Below are positions 48,472-61,720 of a stretch of 64,000 bases of DNA, in pieces. The stretch is from Saccharum officinarum. Taxonomy: Eukaryota; Streptophyta; Magnoliopsida; Poales; Poaceae. The stretch is from assembly GCA_020631735.1 (NCBI GenBank), contig CM036159.1, positions 98,262,701 to 98,326,700 of the forward strand, read 5' to 3'. The notes beneath the pieces are model-generated. The model ran no database searches, was not told the origin of the DNA, and saw only the letters and a list, made by a program, of their open reading frames with translations. Position numbers and translations under genes: made by a program. Numbering within the stretch: position 1 is the stretch's first letter; each line of letters opens with the position of its first letter.

Positions 48472-50074
48472 TCATTCATCTAGCTCACTGCCATCATCAG
48501 AGGCTGCTCGGATGATATACACCTGGGAGGCGAATTCATTGATAAATGAGCACTTAGCATTAGAAATGAAAAAAAAACATGCTTTGAACTACTCGTTATT
48601 CAGTATTGCACTTAAAGCATAGAGTACCTTGAAGGTCGTGGGCTTAATCAACTGAAAAACAGCTGCATCTCCATCCTGAATCCCATGGCATAGTGCAAAA
48701 CCAGCCCATCCGCCACTTAGCCCCTTCTTGTAGGCAAGGTAGTTGGTGTCGAATTCTTCATCCTTCTCATCCAGCAAGGTGATAATGGCGTCTTGCTTCG
48801 GCATGTAAGTGTCACAGAAATGGCTCGGGAGACCCTTTCGATCATACATACAGAAAAACCAGCACATGGCATGAGCTAAGAAGTTGCTAGGGAGAGCAAA
48901 CGGGTGTAGAGCTGAGTACTCACCAGCCAAAAACCTCGAACCACATGTGAATGCAACATTGCCTTCACAAAGGATGGGATGTCAGGGTCAAGCTGTGATT
49001 CTAGCTCCTCGGCCTTTCTTGTTGCCTCCAACCTAGCTTTCATGGAAATTGTTCCGCTTCTTGCCAGGTAGATGAGGTCAGCTGGTTTTCTAGGAGACCT
49101 ACGGAAGAAACGGAACAACAGGATTGTCACCTAAGAGGAGCAGAGCATATGTTTATAGCTCCTATGGTCAGGCTAGGCAGCTAAGCAAATGTCCACATAC
49201 CTTGTCATTCTATCTGCAGTGTGTGGTGCTATCTGTCGGCAAATACAACTTGTCAGTAAAAACAAATGGTTCAAATTTATAGTTCATGACATGGATGCTA
49301 GGCAAAATGGCACGATGTAACATGTTCTTTATTGTGCCATGTTACATTACAGGATGATTATCAGAAGAAACATTTGTAAACCAATGCCTTTTGAAACGAT
49401 TTTGTAAGAAAAAAAATCTGTTGCGGCACACAAATCTTCAACTTTGCAGTTGCCTTTGCCAAAATCACATGGTTTGGTAAACTGAACAGATTGTGCTTTT
49501 TCTTTTCAGATGGCCACATGGGTTGGTACACGCCACAATTTAAGAGCAGAGAAATAAAATGTTGCTCTGTTTCCGGTGGAAAGAAATGGGAAGCCTTGAG
49601 CTCGAAATAAGAAACTACCATGTTCATTGGCCACAGAAACACGTCTGGAAATGATTAAAATAATAGCGAAATATGTGCATTTATTAGAGCCCAAAAGGAA
49701 AACGAGACAGAGCAGGCAAAAGAAGACAGATACCTCTGCGTACTTGACCTCAGGGAGTTGCGCAAGCCGGCGGGACCTCCTGGGAGGCGAGGGAACCACG
49801 ACCGCCTGCTCGATGATCCTGCGCCTCTTCGGCTTCTGCTCCGCCGCAAAGCAAAAACAAAAACAAAAGGTCAGTCAGACAAACAACCGCGCATACCATA
49901 GCAGGTGGAGATAAAAGGAGGAGGCAACACCAGTGGGGAAGGGGTCTTGGGGGCCTCCTTGATGACGGCGGAGAGGTGGCGCAGGTTGAGCGCCTCCATC
50001 TTGCGCTTGTTCTCCTGCACATTCCGCTCCCGCGCCGCCTCGTACGGCGACATCTCCACGGCCGCCGCCACCAT
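48472..50074 (-). CDS. B3 DNA-binding domain protein, allele C
   Basis: The same 236-codon gene as at 12114-13716, with exons in coding order 50074-49931, 49835-49734, 49232-49201, 49098-48924, 48834-48628 and 48522-48472. All splice sites and the reading frame are kept, and I saw no change of protein length. Upstream, this allele differs from A by small indels (~50300-50370). Confidence 0.92.
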
Positions 50075-51484
50075 CTCCTCCGCCCCTCACACTCAACCTC
50101 TTCAATGAAGTGGGGGATCAGAGGGAGAGAGAAGTGGACTAGAGGGCGGCAGGCGTGTGGGCTAGAGAGGTTGGGGTCTTGGGGAGGGTTTAAGGGGAGG
50201 ACGGGTGTGGGTTTTGAAGGCAGGGCAGAGAAGGGAGGAAATCGACCGTTGGAGACCAGACGTGGGGTGGAACGGTAAATTTTGACGCACAAATGGGGGA
50301 AACACACGGAAAAATTGTTCCTCGGGGACGGGGATAAAGGTGGGGGAAAAGGCCGCGAAAGGAGGAATTCTTTTGCCGACCCATACTGATACACGCTCGG
50401 CCCAGTCAGCCTTACGAGCCCGTTTGGGCAGACTGCGAAGAACGTGGGAAAAAGGTGAGCGTTTGGGCTGAACGTGGGGCAAAGACGAAGAACGGTGGAC
50501 ACATATGCGCATGATATTTTGCCCTAAAAAAACACATATGCGCATGATATACGTTAGTGTGTGTGTTTTGAGTTACTCCTGATTCTAAAAACAGCAGGCA
50601 CATAAGATCTTGGAAGATATGGGGATCCATCTTGAGAGCTCCGATCTGAATCTTCCTCAGTTCCAAGTCAAGTTTGGTGCTTTGATCGCTTGTTTCCCAT
50701 GCAATCAAGATCTGTTGGATGATTTGGGGATCAAAACCGGCACAAAGGAAGCTGTGGTGCGAAGGATTAAAGACTGTTTGCTCTGCTCAGTTGCTGAATG
50801 CGCTAATCACCCTCTCCCGCTTCGGCTCCCACTATCTGAATTTGTGTTTGATTATTTTTAAGTAGCTCGGCACTCCACTGGGGGAGTTCAAGCTCGTTGT
50901 GGGCGTTGGTGGTAGAGTATGCGACGTAGCCTGTTGGCAGAGGTGATCTTGAGCGAGGTAGCAGAAAGCTTATTTTGGGTAGCAGCAACTTCAATACCGT
51001 TGCTTTCTTTCTCCAGCATTTACCCAAACGATAGATATTCTACAACTCAGAGAATTTCTGGTTATATTCTTGTGCACATAATATTACAATCCGATGCTTA
51101 TCACGAATGTAGCAAAAAAAATCAAGAAGCATCCAAACAGAGCCTGCAGAGCCAAGAAGAAGTCGAAAGAAAGAGTGGATCGGAGCGCCGCGTACGTGAT
51201 AGATTGTACTTATCCGTTTGTCGTCACCGGTTGATTGGAAGACCAAACTAGCAGGCTGGGACTGGGACTTGGCATTGGCAAGTCATCTCATCGATCAGGG
51301 TCTAGGCTTTATCCTTAGGCTTTTTGATTTTTTGTTTGTAGATACAGGACCACAGGTGGATGTGTTTGTAGTACATTGTAGGTTGAGTGGTCCTTGTCTG
51401 TCTGTAACAATTTGTGTCAAGCTGGGACCGGGGATTAATCCACCATTTTTTCTCTAAGAAATGCAAGTATATCTTTTAGGCCTT
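50075..51484. other. B3 upstream region, allele C
   Basis: Matches 10701-12113. It includes the conserved 83-codon frame of unknown nature (50610-50861, plus) and no recognised gene. Confidence 0.4.
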
Positions 51485-51625
51485 TTTTTGGATTTATTTG
51501 TATCCACCCTAGTCCACGTGTGTTGGAGTGAATTAGAGTGGAAAGGAGTTTAAGTTCTAACCTAATCCACTCCAACATATGTGAATTGAGATGAATATGA
51601 ATACATTCAAACAATCCCTTAGCTG
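51485..51625. mobile_element. Palindromic MITE, allele C
   Basis: Copy of the element at 10563-10700. Confidence 0.6.
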
Positions 51626-51637
51626 GATAAGCTAGGG

Positions 51638-51714
51638 GCGGATGTAGCCAAGTGGATCAAGGCAGTGGACTGTGAGCTTACCATGCGAGTGCGAGTTCGA
51701 TTTCCATTTCTATG
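51638..51714 (+). pseudogene. Organelle-type tRNA-His(GUG) pseudogene, allele C
   Basis: A fuller copy of the relic at 10472-10544: GCGGATGTAGCCAAGTGGAT, AAGGCAGTGGACTGTGAGC (anticodon GTG within CTGTGAG) and GCGAGTTCGATTTCC. The 3' acceptor strand is unrelated and the anticodon stem pairs poorly. Confidence 0.75.
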
Positions 51715-51784
51715 CTGGCTGAGAGAGAAAGGAAGCTGCAGCTCTACTATTCTCGGTAAGAGCAAGCCCAAGTGCTTCGTCGTC

Positions 51785-52037
51785 TTAGAGCATTTCTAAG
51801 AGACTCGCAATATCCTTCTTAAATGTTAGAAATAGATAACAGTTTCTCTAAATTGTCATCCTATAGCCACCTTTTATTCCGGATTTTTCGCTAGACAAAA
51901 ATAGAAGACAAGAATGGCTCTCCAGAGTACGCATGAGATATAGAAAAACTGTTGGAGAGTGAAAAGATATAGAAAACGATTTTTATGCAAATGACTCTTC
52001 AAATGATGATTTAGAGAGTGAGATTTAGAAAGGCTCT
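51785..52037. mobile_element. MITE with GAGC...GCTC ends, allele C
   Basis: Copy of the element at 10151-10400. Confidence 0.6.
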
Positions 52038-53239
52038 TGGAGATTCTTATTTTTATGTTTTTTTAGACAAAGGAAAAACGTTCTGGCCTTTGCACTTATA
52101 GACGTTTCTCTTGTTTACCTTCGTGGTGTGCTTTTTATCACTTTTATGTAGAGTTGTTGTTGGGTTAATGCAGGGTGCCTTTGTGTTCTTTTATTGTTTT
52201 TGGTCTTTCGGCTGTAGTGGCTAAACGACAACAAGAGAACAAGATTTTGACCATCATCGATTCAATGACAAAAATCACTCGAAGCTGTGAAAACCAGTTT
52301 TGAATATCTCTAGATGCTCCTATTGCGATTTTAGTTAAGGGCAAGTATATTGTTATACATTGGCAGTGTCACAGATCTTATTGAAAAACTATGTAGAGAT
52401 ATGAAAAGAGCAAGCATATTGCTACACATGCTAGATTTTCGCATGATGTCACTGAAGCGGCAAACTACAAGGGTCTATTTATTTTAGCCACTTTTACTAT
52501 AGACAGGTTGTAGCATTAAAATCCAAAGCTAAAACAAACAGTATATGGCTACCAATCCAACTTCCACCAACTTGCATTAGATCTGTGGGTCATCGTATAT
52601 GGCTACCAATCCAACTACTTGCATGTGCAACTAAACTCTACCTCATGCTCAGGAGTGAGAGGGACTATCAAAATCTATCTATTTATTGTGTTATATATAA
52701 AATAGAGACTGTTCGCTTGAACTTATCCGCTCGACTTATCTGTTTTTCTCTCGCAATAAAACAACAACATCGCAAAAACTATCAGCTGAGCAGACTCCTC
52801 CTTCAAACAAATCCACTGTACGCACTCCCACCGTCCCGAGCTGAAACGAGGCCCGTGTCTCTCGTTCTACGGTACGTGTTTTCAAGAAACGAACAAAAAG
52901 AAGTCGGTACACTGGGCAGTTGTGACAAGAAAGAACAGGAAGTTTGTAGCCGCCGAGCTTGCTGCCGTACAGCCGTAGTGCCGTGCCGGAATGGTCTCGC
53001 CGTAGCAGCCGTGGGCTCCCTATCGGTTGGGGGTTGATTGGGCCCCTACCAGTAGTAATTTGACAGATCGGCTGAGGCGGACGCTATCATCTATCATCGA
53101 TCTGAGGACGACTGAGGCGAGCAGCAGGGACCAGGCGAGCGCGTGCGGTGCCGTGCCGTGCAGCGCGACTTGTTGGGGCTAGCTATCGGATCAACACCAG
53201 CCTACTCTGTCCGGCACGGCCTCTCGGTGGTCACCAGCC
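52038..53239. other. Upstream region of FLDH2
   Basis: Intergenic; the segment from 52875 onward is absent from arm A. The last ~150 bp are GC-rich and probably contain the FLDH2 promoter and leader. Confidence 0.45.
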
Positions 53240-53857
53240 ATGAGGGTGGTGGTGACGGGCGCGACGGGCTTCATGGGCGGCCGCCTGTGCGCGGCGCTGG
53301 CCGACGCCGGCCACGACGTGCGCGCCTTCGCGCTCCCGGGCGTCGACGTCTCCGGCCTCCCTCCAGCCGTCGAGGTGGCCTACGGCGACGTCACCGACGA
53401 GGAGTCGCTCGTCGCATCCTTCAGCGGGTGCGACGCCGTGTTCCACGCCGCCGCGGCCGTCGAGGCGTGGCTCCCCGACCCCTCTGCCTTCCACACCGTA
53501 AGATACAGTATAACACTAATGGTTTTAGTGCTAACCAAACTAGGAGTCTATGGTGTGGAACTCCATTTGCTCACCATTTGACTGTTTCTTACGGTATGTA
53601 ACATTTTTGGTGCCTTCTCCTCCCGGCTTAACTTCACCATGCTTGGCGGCGCCCCTCCATTACCAAGCCTGAACCTCGAACCCTTCCTACCATTGTGTAC
53701 TCAATTGAGTCGTTCGTACCAATACGAGTTGTCTACGCGTGTGTTCATAAAAGTAAATATGCGTACACCTATATATAAACATATATATGAACACCAACGT
53801 CTCTTCCTTGTTTCAAACAAAATTCACCCTAGCGAGTCCAAAAGGTTGCATTCAAAT

Positions 53858-54008
53858 ACTCCATCCGTTCTAAATTCTAAGTTATTTTAACCTTTTTTAC
53901 ATAGATTTTGCTATGTATGTAAACATATGTTATATCTAGATACATAGCAAAGTTGATGTACCAAAAAAACAGCAAAAAGACGATGTATAATTTAGAACAG
54001 AGAGAGTA
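53858..54008. mobile_element. Mariner/Stowaway-like MITE, allele C
   Basis: Copy of 9035-9186, in intron 1 of FLDH2. Confidence 0.75.
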
Positions 54009-54047
54009 TATCTTATGTGCCTAATGTGAAGCACATATGTTATAATT

Positions 54048-54192
54048 TACTCCCTCCATTCTAAATTATAAGATATTTTGAATTTTTTAAATATATATAG
54101 TTTGCACTTAGATATACACTATTTCTAGATCCATAGTAAACCAATATATCTAGAAGAGGCAAAATGTCTTATAATTTAAAACGAAGAGAGTA
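54048..54192. mobile_element. Mariner/Stowaway-like MITE, allele C
   Basis: Copy of 8851-8995, in intron 1 of FLDH2; its TACTCCCTCCATTCTAAATT end is closer to the usual consensus. Confidence 0.75.
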
Positions 54193-55675
54193 TAATAGCA
54201 TACGAAAGAAATAAAAATAAAATAAGCTACTGTCTTTAATATGTCACACATCATCATCTTAATTATAGTCAATATAAAAACAGTACATCGTACATGTTAA
54301 CCTAGGTTGTCACACCGAGTCCCTCTCAGTCTACGTGGGAATGTGTTTACCTGACAAATCCTTAACGCGTTTGGTCTAATATGACTTAACTGTTCTCTTG
54401 ATAGTTCTAGACACTATACGCAATACTGTCCCCCCCCCACCCTCCTGCAACAGTGGCATAAGCTGTTCGGAATTTCATTGTCAACAATTATAGTGAAATG
54501 TTATCATTTTGTGGTGGCGTGGCAAGTAATAACTAATAGAGAGAGAAGAGTGTGGTTTCATCTAGATTGAAATCACATGGACATCCTTAGCACATTAACT
54601 CTCTTCCATTTGAATATGTTAGCTATGAAACACAACATATGCGCACAATAACCATCACCTCCTGTCATTAATTCTTTATTGCAATAACATTCGTTATTAG
54701 GCCAAATCCAATTAAATCAACAAAATAGCTAGCTTGATATTATTGGTATGAACACCGCATAACAAATTATACGTCTCATTACAATGCACATACATGTTTG
54801 CTAGTAAATTATAATATGCCATGCTAGAGAGAAAGGAAACTATTGTCTTTAATATGTGTCGCATCATCATCTTAGAGTCAACATAAAAACAATACATAGT
54901 ACATGGTAAGGTATGACCCCTCTATTCTGGTGCATTTGCATTTTTCTTTTATTTCTCTGTCCTCCAAATCACTTAGTGTTTTGATTATTTGAGATGCCTT
55001 TAATGCATATTATAACTAAGGTTAGAGCAACTCCAGTAGCATCTCCTAAACCATGTCCATGGCAAAAACTTGCCATGTCAGGAGGATGGGGATGGCCGAG
55101 TAGAGCTCACGCCGAGGGGAGGAGCTCAGCTAGGTGGTTGAGGCCTGCCTAAGAGGAGCTTGACTAGCTTCTCTATGTTTCAATTTTTTTAGAATCAAAC
55201 TCCATACTACTATATGTATGCTGCTCTAACTCATGTGTATGAAAGGCTTACAGATTCAACAACGATCGCGCGACGCATTTTAATTCGTTTTGGAATTAAA
55301 CTCCGCATATGCCTAAACACTTATCCCTAACTAGGCGCGGGAGAGAGTGGCGGATCATGGATCACACAATCGGACAATTATGAGCGATATTGGACAAAGA
55401 CTTTAATTCCTTTAATATTAGATCATAGAGATATAAAATTGTGCGTTTTTTTTGCGGTTGGTAGCCGCTCCTTTATTGCCAATTAATACCTCATCTTGCT
55501 AAAGTTTCTATTAGTAGCATAGTATAAGCAACCATCAAGAGTAATTGCGAGGCGACGGGTACCAAATTGGTTGCTATAATATATAAAATGTGCATTCCCC
55601 CTGAAAAACTCGGAGTTATTAGAAGGGCACGTGCACTTACTGCTGCAGTTATTATTAACAGGTAAACGTTGGGGG

Positions 55676-56240
55676 TAGGGATGAAAACGGACGGAATCGA
55701 ACGGAGAACTCCTCAACCATTTTCTACTTTTACATTTGAATATGAAAACGAAAACGAAAGCGGACAAACCGAACACGAAAACGAACACGAACTTACGGAA
55801 TATCGAGAATTTCGAAAACGAAAGAATTCGAGCGGAATTATATCGAACACGGTCGGTATACGAGAACTCAATACGAACCGACCCACAGTGCATAATATTA
55901 AACAAGTTCATGGCCAAATACATAACAAGTTCGCGACTAACAAGTGCATGATCTAGTTCAAATTAACAAGTGCGTGACCCGTGGTCTTAAGTAGTACGAC
56001 ACACGATTAACAGAACATGAACATCTAGAGCTCATCAGCATCATCCATGATGTCAGGATCAGAGTTCCCCTGCTGGACCATGCCCAAACCGATTTCGTAC
56101 GGAATTCCGAATTATGTATTCCGTATTTTGTTTTCGAATTTAGTATCCGTTTTTGTCCGCAAAAAACGAATTCGATCGGGTTAAATGTAGAAAACGACTG
56201 CGGTTCGGTTCGGGATATTTCCGTATCGTTTTCATCCCTA
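55676..56240. mobile_element. hAT-type element in FLDH2 exon 2, allele C
   Basis: 565 bp with inverted ends TAGGGATGAAAACG (no mismatch over 14 bases) and the 8-bp duplication GTTGGGGG at 55668-55675 and 56241-56248. It lacks the ~76-bp extra segment of the arm A copy. Confidence 0.92.
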
Positions 56241-56909
56241 GTTGGGGGACTTGAGAATGTATTAAAGGCTGCCAAGAGAACGCCGGAGTTGAAGAAGATA
56301 GTGTACACATCGTCATACTTCGCAATTGGCCCAACGGATGGTTGTGTCGCCAATGAGAAACAAGTATAAACTCGTATTCATGATTTTTTTTGGTTTATAT
56401 TGTTGCCATTTCTTTTTTAAAAAAATGTGACCAGCCTAAGAGAAAATATGCGCGTTTTCATTAGAAAGAAAATAGACACCAAAAAAATAAGCTATGAGAA
56501 GATATAAACACAGGCTGAATAATAATTTTGACTCTACAGTTTTGTCCTGCCGAGTATGCAATATGTTTCATGAGTATGAAATGCTGGTGTTTGGTACTTG
56601 GAATTAAGTGGTCCATCGTTATCTCACTTTCAAGTTTTTTGTTTGGTTTGTAGAATAGAATGCGTTGATCTATTATATTCTCATTCATCACAAACCAGTA
56701 CGAGGAATAAATTCATTCCGCTAAATTTGAGGAATTTACTCATGATACATCATCCATTTAGAATGGGTTGATTGCCCAAACCACACGCTCCAATAGTTAC
56801 TTGATTCACCTTTTTTTTTCTCCGAACACGTAAAAAGCTCTTATCTTTCAATAGAAGAGGAAGCTTCTAATGGATAGAGTACCCCATTAGGCCGAGCATC
56901 TGAGATTAT

Positions 56910-58407
56910 TTTTTAACGCAATAGTAAGAGCTCTGCCTTTCAATTAAGAGAGAAACAGAAGTTTACGTACAGGTGGAGGGGGCAACGCCCACCTCATAGA
57001 GAAAAAAGAGATAAGACAGGAAAGTGATTACAGATTTTCCTTGCTGATTACCCCTCCAAGTTAATGCCCTCTTTCTTTGCTCAATCTCCTCTTTGACTCT
57101 TGAAGCCACTAGCATTGCCGATTCATAAGCATTGTTGAAAATTCTTCTATTCCTCTCCTTCCATAGGTTCCATAATGTGAAGATCACCATTCCGTTGAAA
57201 CACTTTCTTTCCCCTTTGTTATCTTGGTTTCGGCCTCCTCCCACCATGAGATGAAATGGGCCAGTTCCTGAGATGGCAAGATCAACTGGGCACCGAAGTG
57301 CTCCCAGGATAGAATTAGGCTTCATACTGCTTTTGTGAATGGGCAAAGTAGTGACAAGTGCAGTCCTGTCTCAAGCGGTCCGTTGCACAAAGTGCAGTGG
57401 TCTTGATGAGGCCATCCTCTCTTCTGTAGGTTATCCGCCATGAGAATTTTTCTCACCAGAATCCAAGCGAACACTTTGCACTTGTTCTCTGCATGAGCTT
57501 TCTAGATGAGGCCGCTCTGGAAGCTGACATAGGAACCTCTTAATTGGATCCTATAAGTTGACCTGGTGGAGTAGGTGCCATCAACTGTCCATCTCTAGAC
57601 AATGTAGTCTCGTACGTCTGGCATGAGGTAGATGTTTTGGATTCTGATCCACGGGGAGACAAATTCCTCAACTTGGATAGCGGTGGTGATCCGGCCACTT
57701 AGCAATCGAATCCAACTATTGTTTCGAAGTTCCAGTTGGACTGATCTGTTTTTCCTTTTGACTAACGGCGCTAGATGTCTTGGGGCCTCACTGTCCAGCC
57801 AATTGCTGTGCCAAAAGCATGCCTTTTCGCCATTACCAATTGTGACCTTTGTTGATGCATCGAAGAGTAGCCGGTCAAGGACGTTGCAAGGTAACTCCGC
57901 ACCCACCCAAGGTTTGGAGTCTTCCACCCAATCTTGCCACAACCAGCGAAGGCGGAGGGCTCTTCCAAACTTCTCTAAGTCAGATATCCCTAGTTTGCCT
58001 AGATCTTTGGGTCTTGATACCGTTGGCCAATTGACCAAGCAATGTCCCCCATTTACGTTTTCTTCCCCTTTCCAAAGAAATGATCTTCTAATTTTATCAA
58101 TTTTTTTCCTGGCCCAAGCCGCTAGTGGGAACACTGTGAGGTGGTAAGTTGGCATGGATGAGAGGACTGACGAGACTAAGGTACAGTGAGGCGGCTAGCC
58201 CTGTTTAGCCATCTTCCTTTTCATCCGGGGAGTCTTTGGCCAATGCGCTCGATGAGGGGCTGCACATGGATCTTTCGAAGTGTACGCATGTGAAGCTGCA
58301 GCCCAAGATAACAGCAAGGGAAGGTCCCTCTGACCCCTGCAAAGGAGGAGAGCACATGATCCAGGTCGACCTCCTCACATCTAATTGGGTGGATGGAGCT
58401 TTTTTCT
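56910..58407 (-). mobile_element. L1-type LINE fragment, allele C
   Basis: Copy of 4559-6056. The frame 58155-57595 is open for 186 codons (FLWKGEENVNGG, LRLRWLWQDW), longer than in arm A, followed by stops and the zf-RVT-like region. Confidence 0.85.
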
Positions 58408-58588
58408 AAATTTATGTGGAGGCCTAATTTGTGTATAAGTACTTACAGTTTGCAAAGGAACAACCAAACAACAAAACATGCTGAACAAACTGTAAGGATG
58501 GAAACTCGCTCCTGCCTCTCCTGCCTATACAAGAGGGCAACCTATTTCTGTCCCTCGTAGAACAGAAGTTAATACGCTAGCGCACAGA
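58408..58588. other. Intron-2 DNA between LINE and LTR, allele C
   Basis: Copy of 4375-4558; nothing further is seen. Confidence 0.5.
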
Positions 58589-58593
58589 TGACT

Positions 58594-61500
58594 TGTCACA
58601 CTCCAATTAAAGGATAATATAGAGTGCATACATCTTATGTGCGCCCCAGGAATAGTCGCACACATAAGCCGACAAATTAACAAAAGTATCATCACCATGT
58701 ACATACATCACGATATTACATCACTTAGTTCATAACATCACACACGGAAAGATAAATAACACTCTCGAACGAATCATCTGATCCACAGGGAAAGCCGACT
58801 GGTTGACCCAAACCTAGAATTCTTCAGGAAAATCCTCGTAGAAGCTATCATCTGTTACCCACCCAGGATTTTTATCCAAAAATAAAATAATAACAAGTGT
58901 GAGTACACTCGTACTCCGCAAGTATAGTATGAGGATTCATGAGGCTCAAAAAGGATAGACACGGTTGACTGCAGTTAACATTTTTAATAGATCAGCATTT
59001 CATTATTACTTATTATTACTAAATTATGCTTAAGCTCCCGTTTAACCCACGTGATCACCTACTAGAATTAAGGAGAGTAATTGAGCATCAATATAATCTA
59101 ATTGTCATCATCATAAGTCATCCATATGTCAAGTAAATATTTATTCTGTGAGTTTTCCGAGCCGCTCGTGACCGTGAGCACGGCTGTTATAACAGTTTTA
59201 ACATTCTGCAGAGGTTGTGCATCTTTACCCGTGAGTCGTGTTGCCCATTTGCCCGGGGCCCGTCGACCCCCTAACACTCCCAAGGTGAGTAGGTAGGGTA
59301 CACTATGAAGCCTTCCATAGGCCTCTTCTAACATGTTAGGGCCGCGAGATTTCCTCGGTAGGCAGATATAGAGAACCCCCTTTCGATGGCACAATTCCCG
59401 CAGGCTATACACATCAGAACAGAGGCAGTTCTATACCCAAAGTGGCAAGACCCTCTTGCGCCCTTTCGGGTAACCTCTAACAAGCTAGAAAAGATCCTAT
59501 TACTGAGCTAAAGTCAGAGCCATATGACTCTCACGGTTGCACTGTATGTCCCAGCTTTTGCCCTACAGATAAGTTCTTACGAAGGGTTTAGGGCAACATG
59601 ATCAACATCATCTGCACCTTTACCCTATAGTTCCACTGTTACCATCATGTTTATCCATTGGTTCCATTAGTCATAGTGTAGATCATGTTTAGTTAGAGCA
59701 CTAGCATTCTACCCATATGCAAATAAAATCCATAGGGATCAAGGTACAGGTCATCAATTAGCTAGGGAGTCCTTATAGTCGAGCAATATTAGACACATGC
59801 ATAATGAGTACATTATATAATGAATAGGACAACAAGGAAGGCCCATGCTATACTTGCCTTGGTTCACGAACTACTGCTGGTCCTGCTGCTCCTCGTACGT
59901 GTCCGGATTCCCAACGTACTCCTCACCGTCTGAACTCGACCAACACAGCAACATACACATTTCAGGAGCATTCATGCATAGCAAACAAACCTATAATCAG
60001 AACAGTACATTAGTAGTATAAAAACAAGATAAAATGTTTATGAAAATATTCTACGTCTCGCTATGATCACATCAACGCGAAGTTCACAAAATTCGGAGCT
60101 ATAACGCGAAAGTTACGAATTAAACAAGATTCCTATAGCGAGTTAATTAACTTAACCTAATCTAGAATTTTAAATGTTGCAAACCTAACTAACAGTGGCA
60201 TTAATGCGTAGATCATGAAATTATGAAACTAACGCAAGTTGAACGGATCAAATCGGAGCTAAAACGACAATTTTATAAGCGTTTTACTGCAGTGGCAAAA
60301 CTGTAATTAATCTGGAAACATATTTTTCATTTAAACCGAAGGAAATACGTCTTCAAAAAGAGAATGCGTCTTTCGGGAATACGCCAAGGACGGCGGGTTA
60401 GATACGCCCGAAACCGAGGGGCTCTTTTAGAAAAAGACCCACGAAGGGGTATGGTGTGCTCGTGGCCGTAGGATTTTAAACGAGCGGCTGAGATTAGTCA
60501 AGGAAAAGGAAAGGGAAGCAAGACGCCGGAGTTAGGGGAGGACGCGGCGGCGCCGCCATTGCCGGCGGTGAAAACTCACCGGAGTGACCCAAACCGGCGC
60601 TATGGTGCACGGTTTTCAAAACCGAGAGCACCGGGGTGACGCGGGGAGAAAGGCGAACTCGCCCCGGAACATAATACAGCCACGGGATGGCCCGTGCGGC
60701 GTGCCCGCCATGGCCGACGGTGGAGAGCTCACTAGAGCGATGAAATTGAGCGCTACGGAGCCCCATTCTCCAAATAGAGACTACGGGGAGGATGCGGAGG
60801 GGATGGAGAACTCGGCCATGTCACATGCGCGACCGGGAAAAGATCCGAGGGGCAACCGCCATGGCCGGCGACGGAGGGAGCTCACCGGAGCTCGCGGGGA
60901 TAGCCCTAGAGACCACGATTGAAGAAGATAAAGGCATGGGGAGGAAGCGGGGATGAAGGCGAGCTCACCGAGCGGAATCAACGGAGTGGAGGAAGCTCGA
61001 AGGTGACGGTCACCGTGGTGGGGCGGACGGTGCTCTGAAGGATCGCCGCTGCCGTTTCTCTGTTGTGCACTAGCGAACGGGAGCGGGGGAAACTGAAGAA
61101 GGGAATGGCGTAGACGGGGTCGCGCTCCCCTTTGAAGGCCGGGCGTGGGCGCGGAGACGCTCCCACGCACGGAGATCGTGGGCGCGGCGGTTGCGGCTTC
61201 GTCCAGAGCAGAGGCGGTTGGAGGTTGAGGAAAGGCGCCGACAAGTGGGCCCGGCGCGTCAACGGCACAAGAGGGAAGAGCGGGGCACGGCAACGGCGGT
61301 TGTGGCCTCCGACGCGGGCCGGCCCAGCAAGGAAGAATTGAGGAGAGGGGAAAATCGCGGGCGGGCCAAGAAAATGGCTAGCAGGCCGACTGGGCCAAAA
61401 GGAGGGAGGGAGAGGAAAAGGAGTTTTCTTTTTCTTATTTGATTTTCTAAATCCAATTTCAAATGTTTTTGAATCTCTTTTGAACTTTGGATCAAATCAA

Positions 61501-61673
61501 TCAATACCATAAATAGAATGTGGCAGCATGAGTGCATCAACATGTTGCTAACCTTATGATTAATTTTAATTTCACAAAAAAATTATTATTTCCTATATTT
61601 ACATGCACACTCAATTACACAATAAATTATATTTAACTATTTTGAAATTACGAAAAAAATTTAGGGTGTTACA
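58594..61673 (-). repeat. 3' LTR of the Gypsy element on contig C (3080 bp)
   Basis: Starts TGTAAC at 61673 and ends GTGTGACA at 58594 on the minus strand, next to TGACT (58589-58593), the complement of AGTCA. A polypurine tract lies at ~61676-61687. It shares several small variants with the 5' LTR on contig B, for example GCTGCCACATTCTA and GATTGATTTGATCC, where arm A and contig D have GCCGCCACATTATA and GATTCATTTGATCC. Confidence 0.93.
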
Positions 61674-61720
61674 ATTCTACCCTCCTTAAGAGAAATCTCG
61701 TCCTCGAGATTGGGTGATGC

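Larger units (their letters stand above)
53240..56363 (+). pseudogene. FLDH2 exons 1 and 2, allele C
   Basis: Exon 1 (53240-53497, 86 codons) starts MRVVVTGATGFMGGRLCAAL with the nucleotide-binding TGxxGxxG motif and ends at a GTAAGA donor. After a ~2.2-kb intron with two MITEs, exon 2 runs 55662-55675, is interrupted by a hAT element, and resumes 56241-56363 up to a GT donor. Exons 3-5 do not follow on this contig: after ~550 bp come an L1 fragment and the Gypsy 3' LTR. With exons 3-5 at 39476-38666, the set gives an ordinary five-exon, ~332-codon gene whose only visible lesions are the two transposon insertions. Confidence 0.9.
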
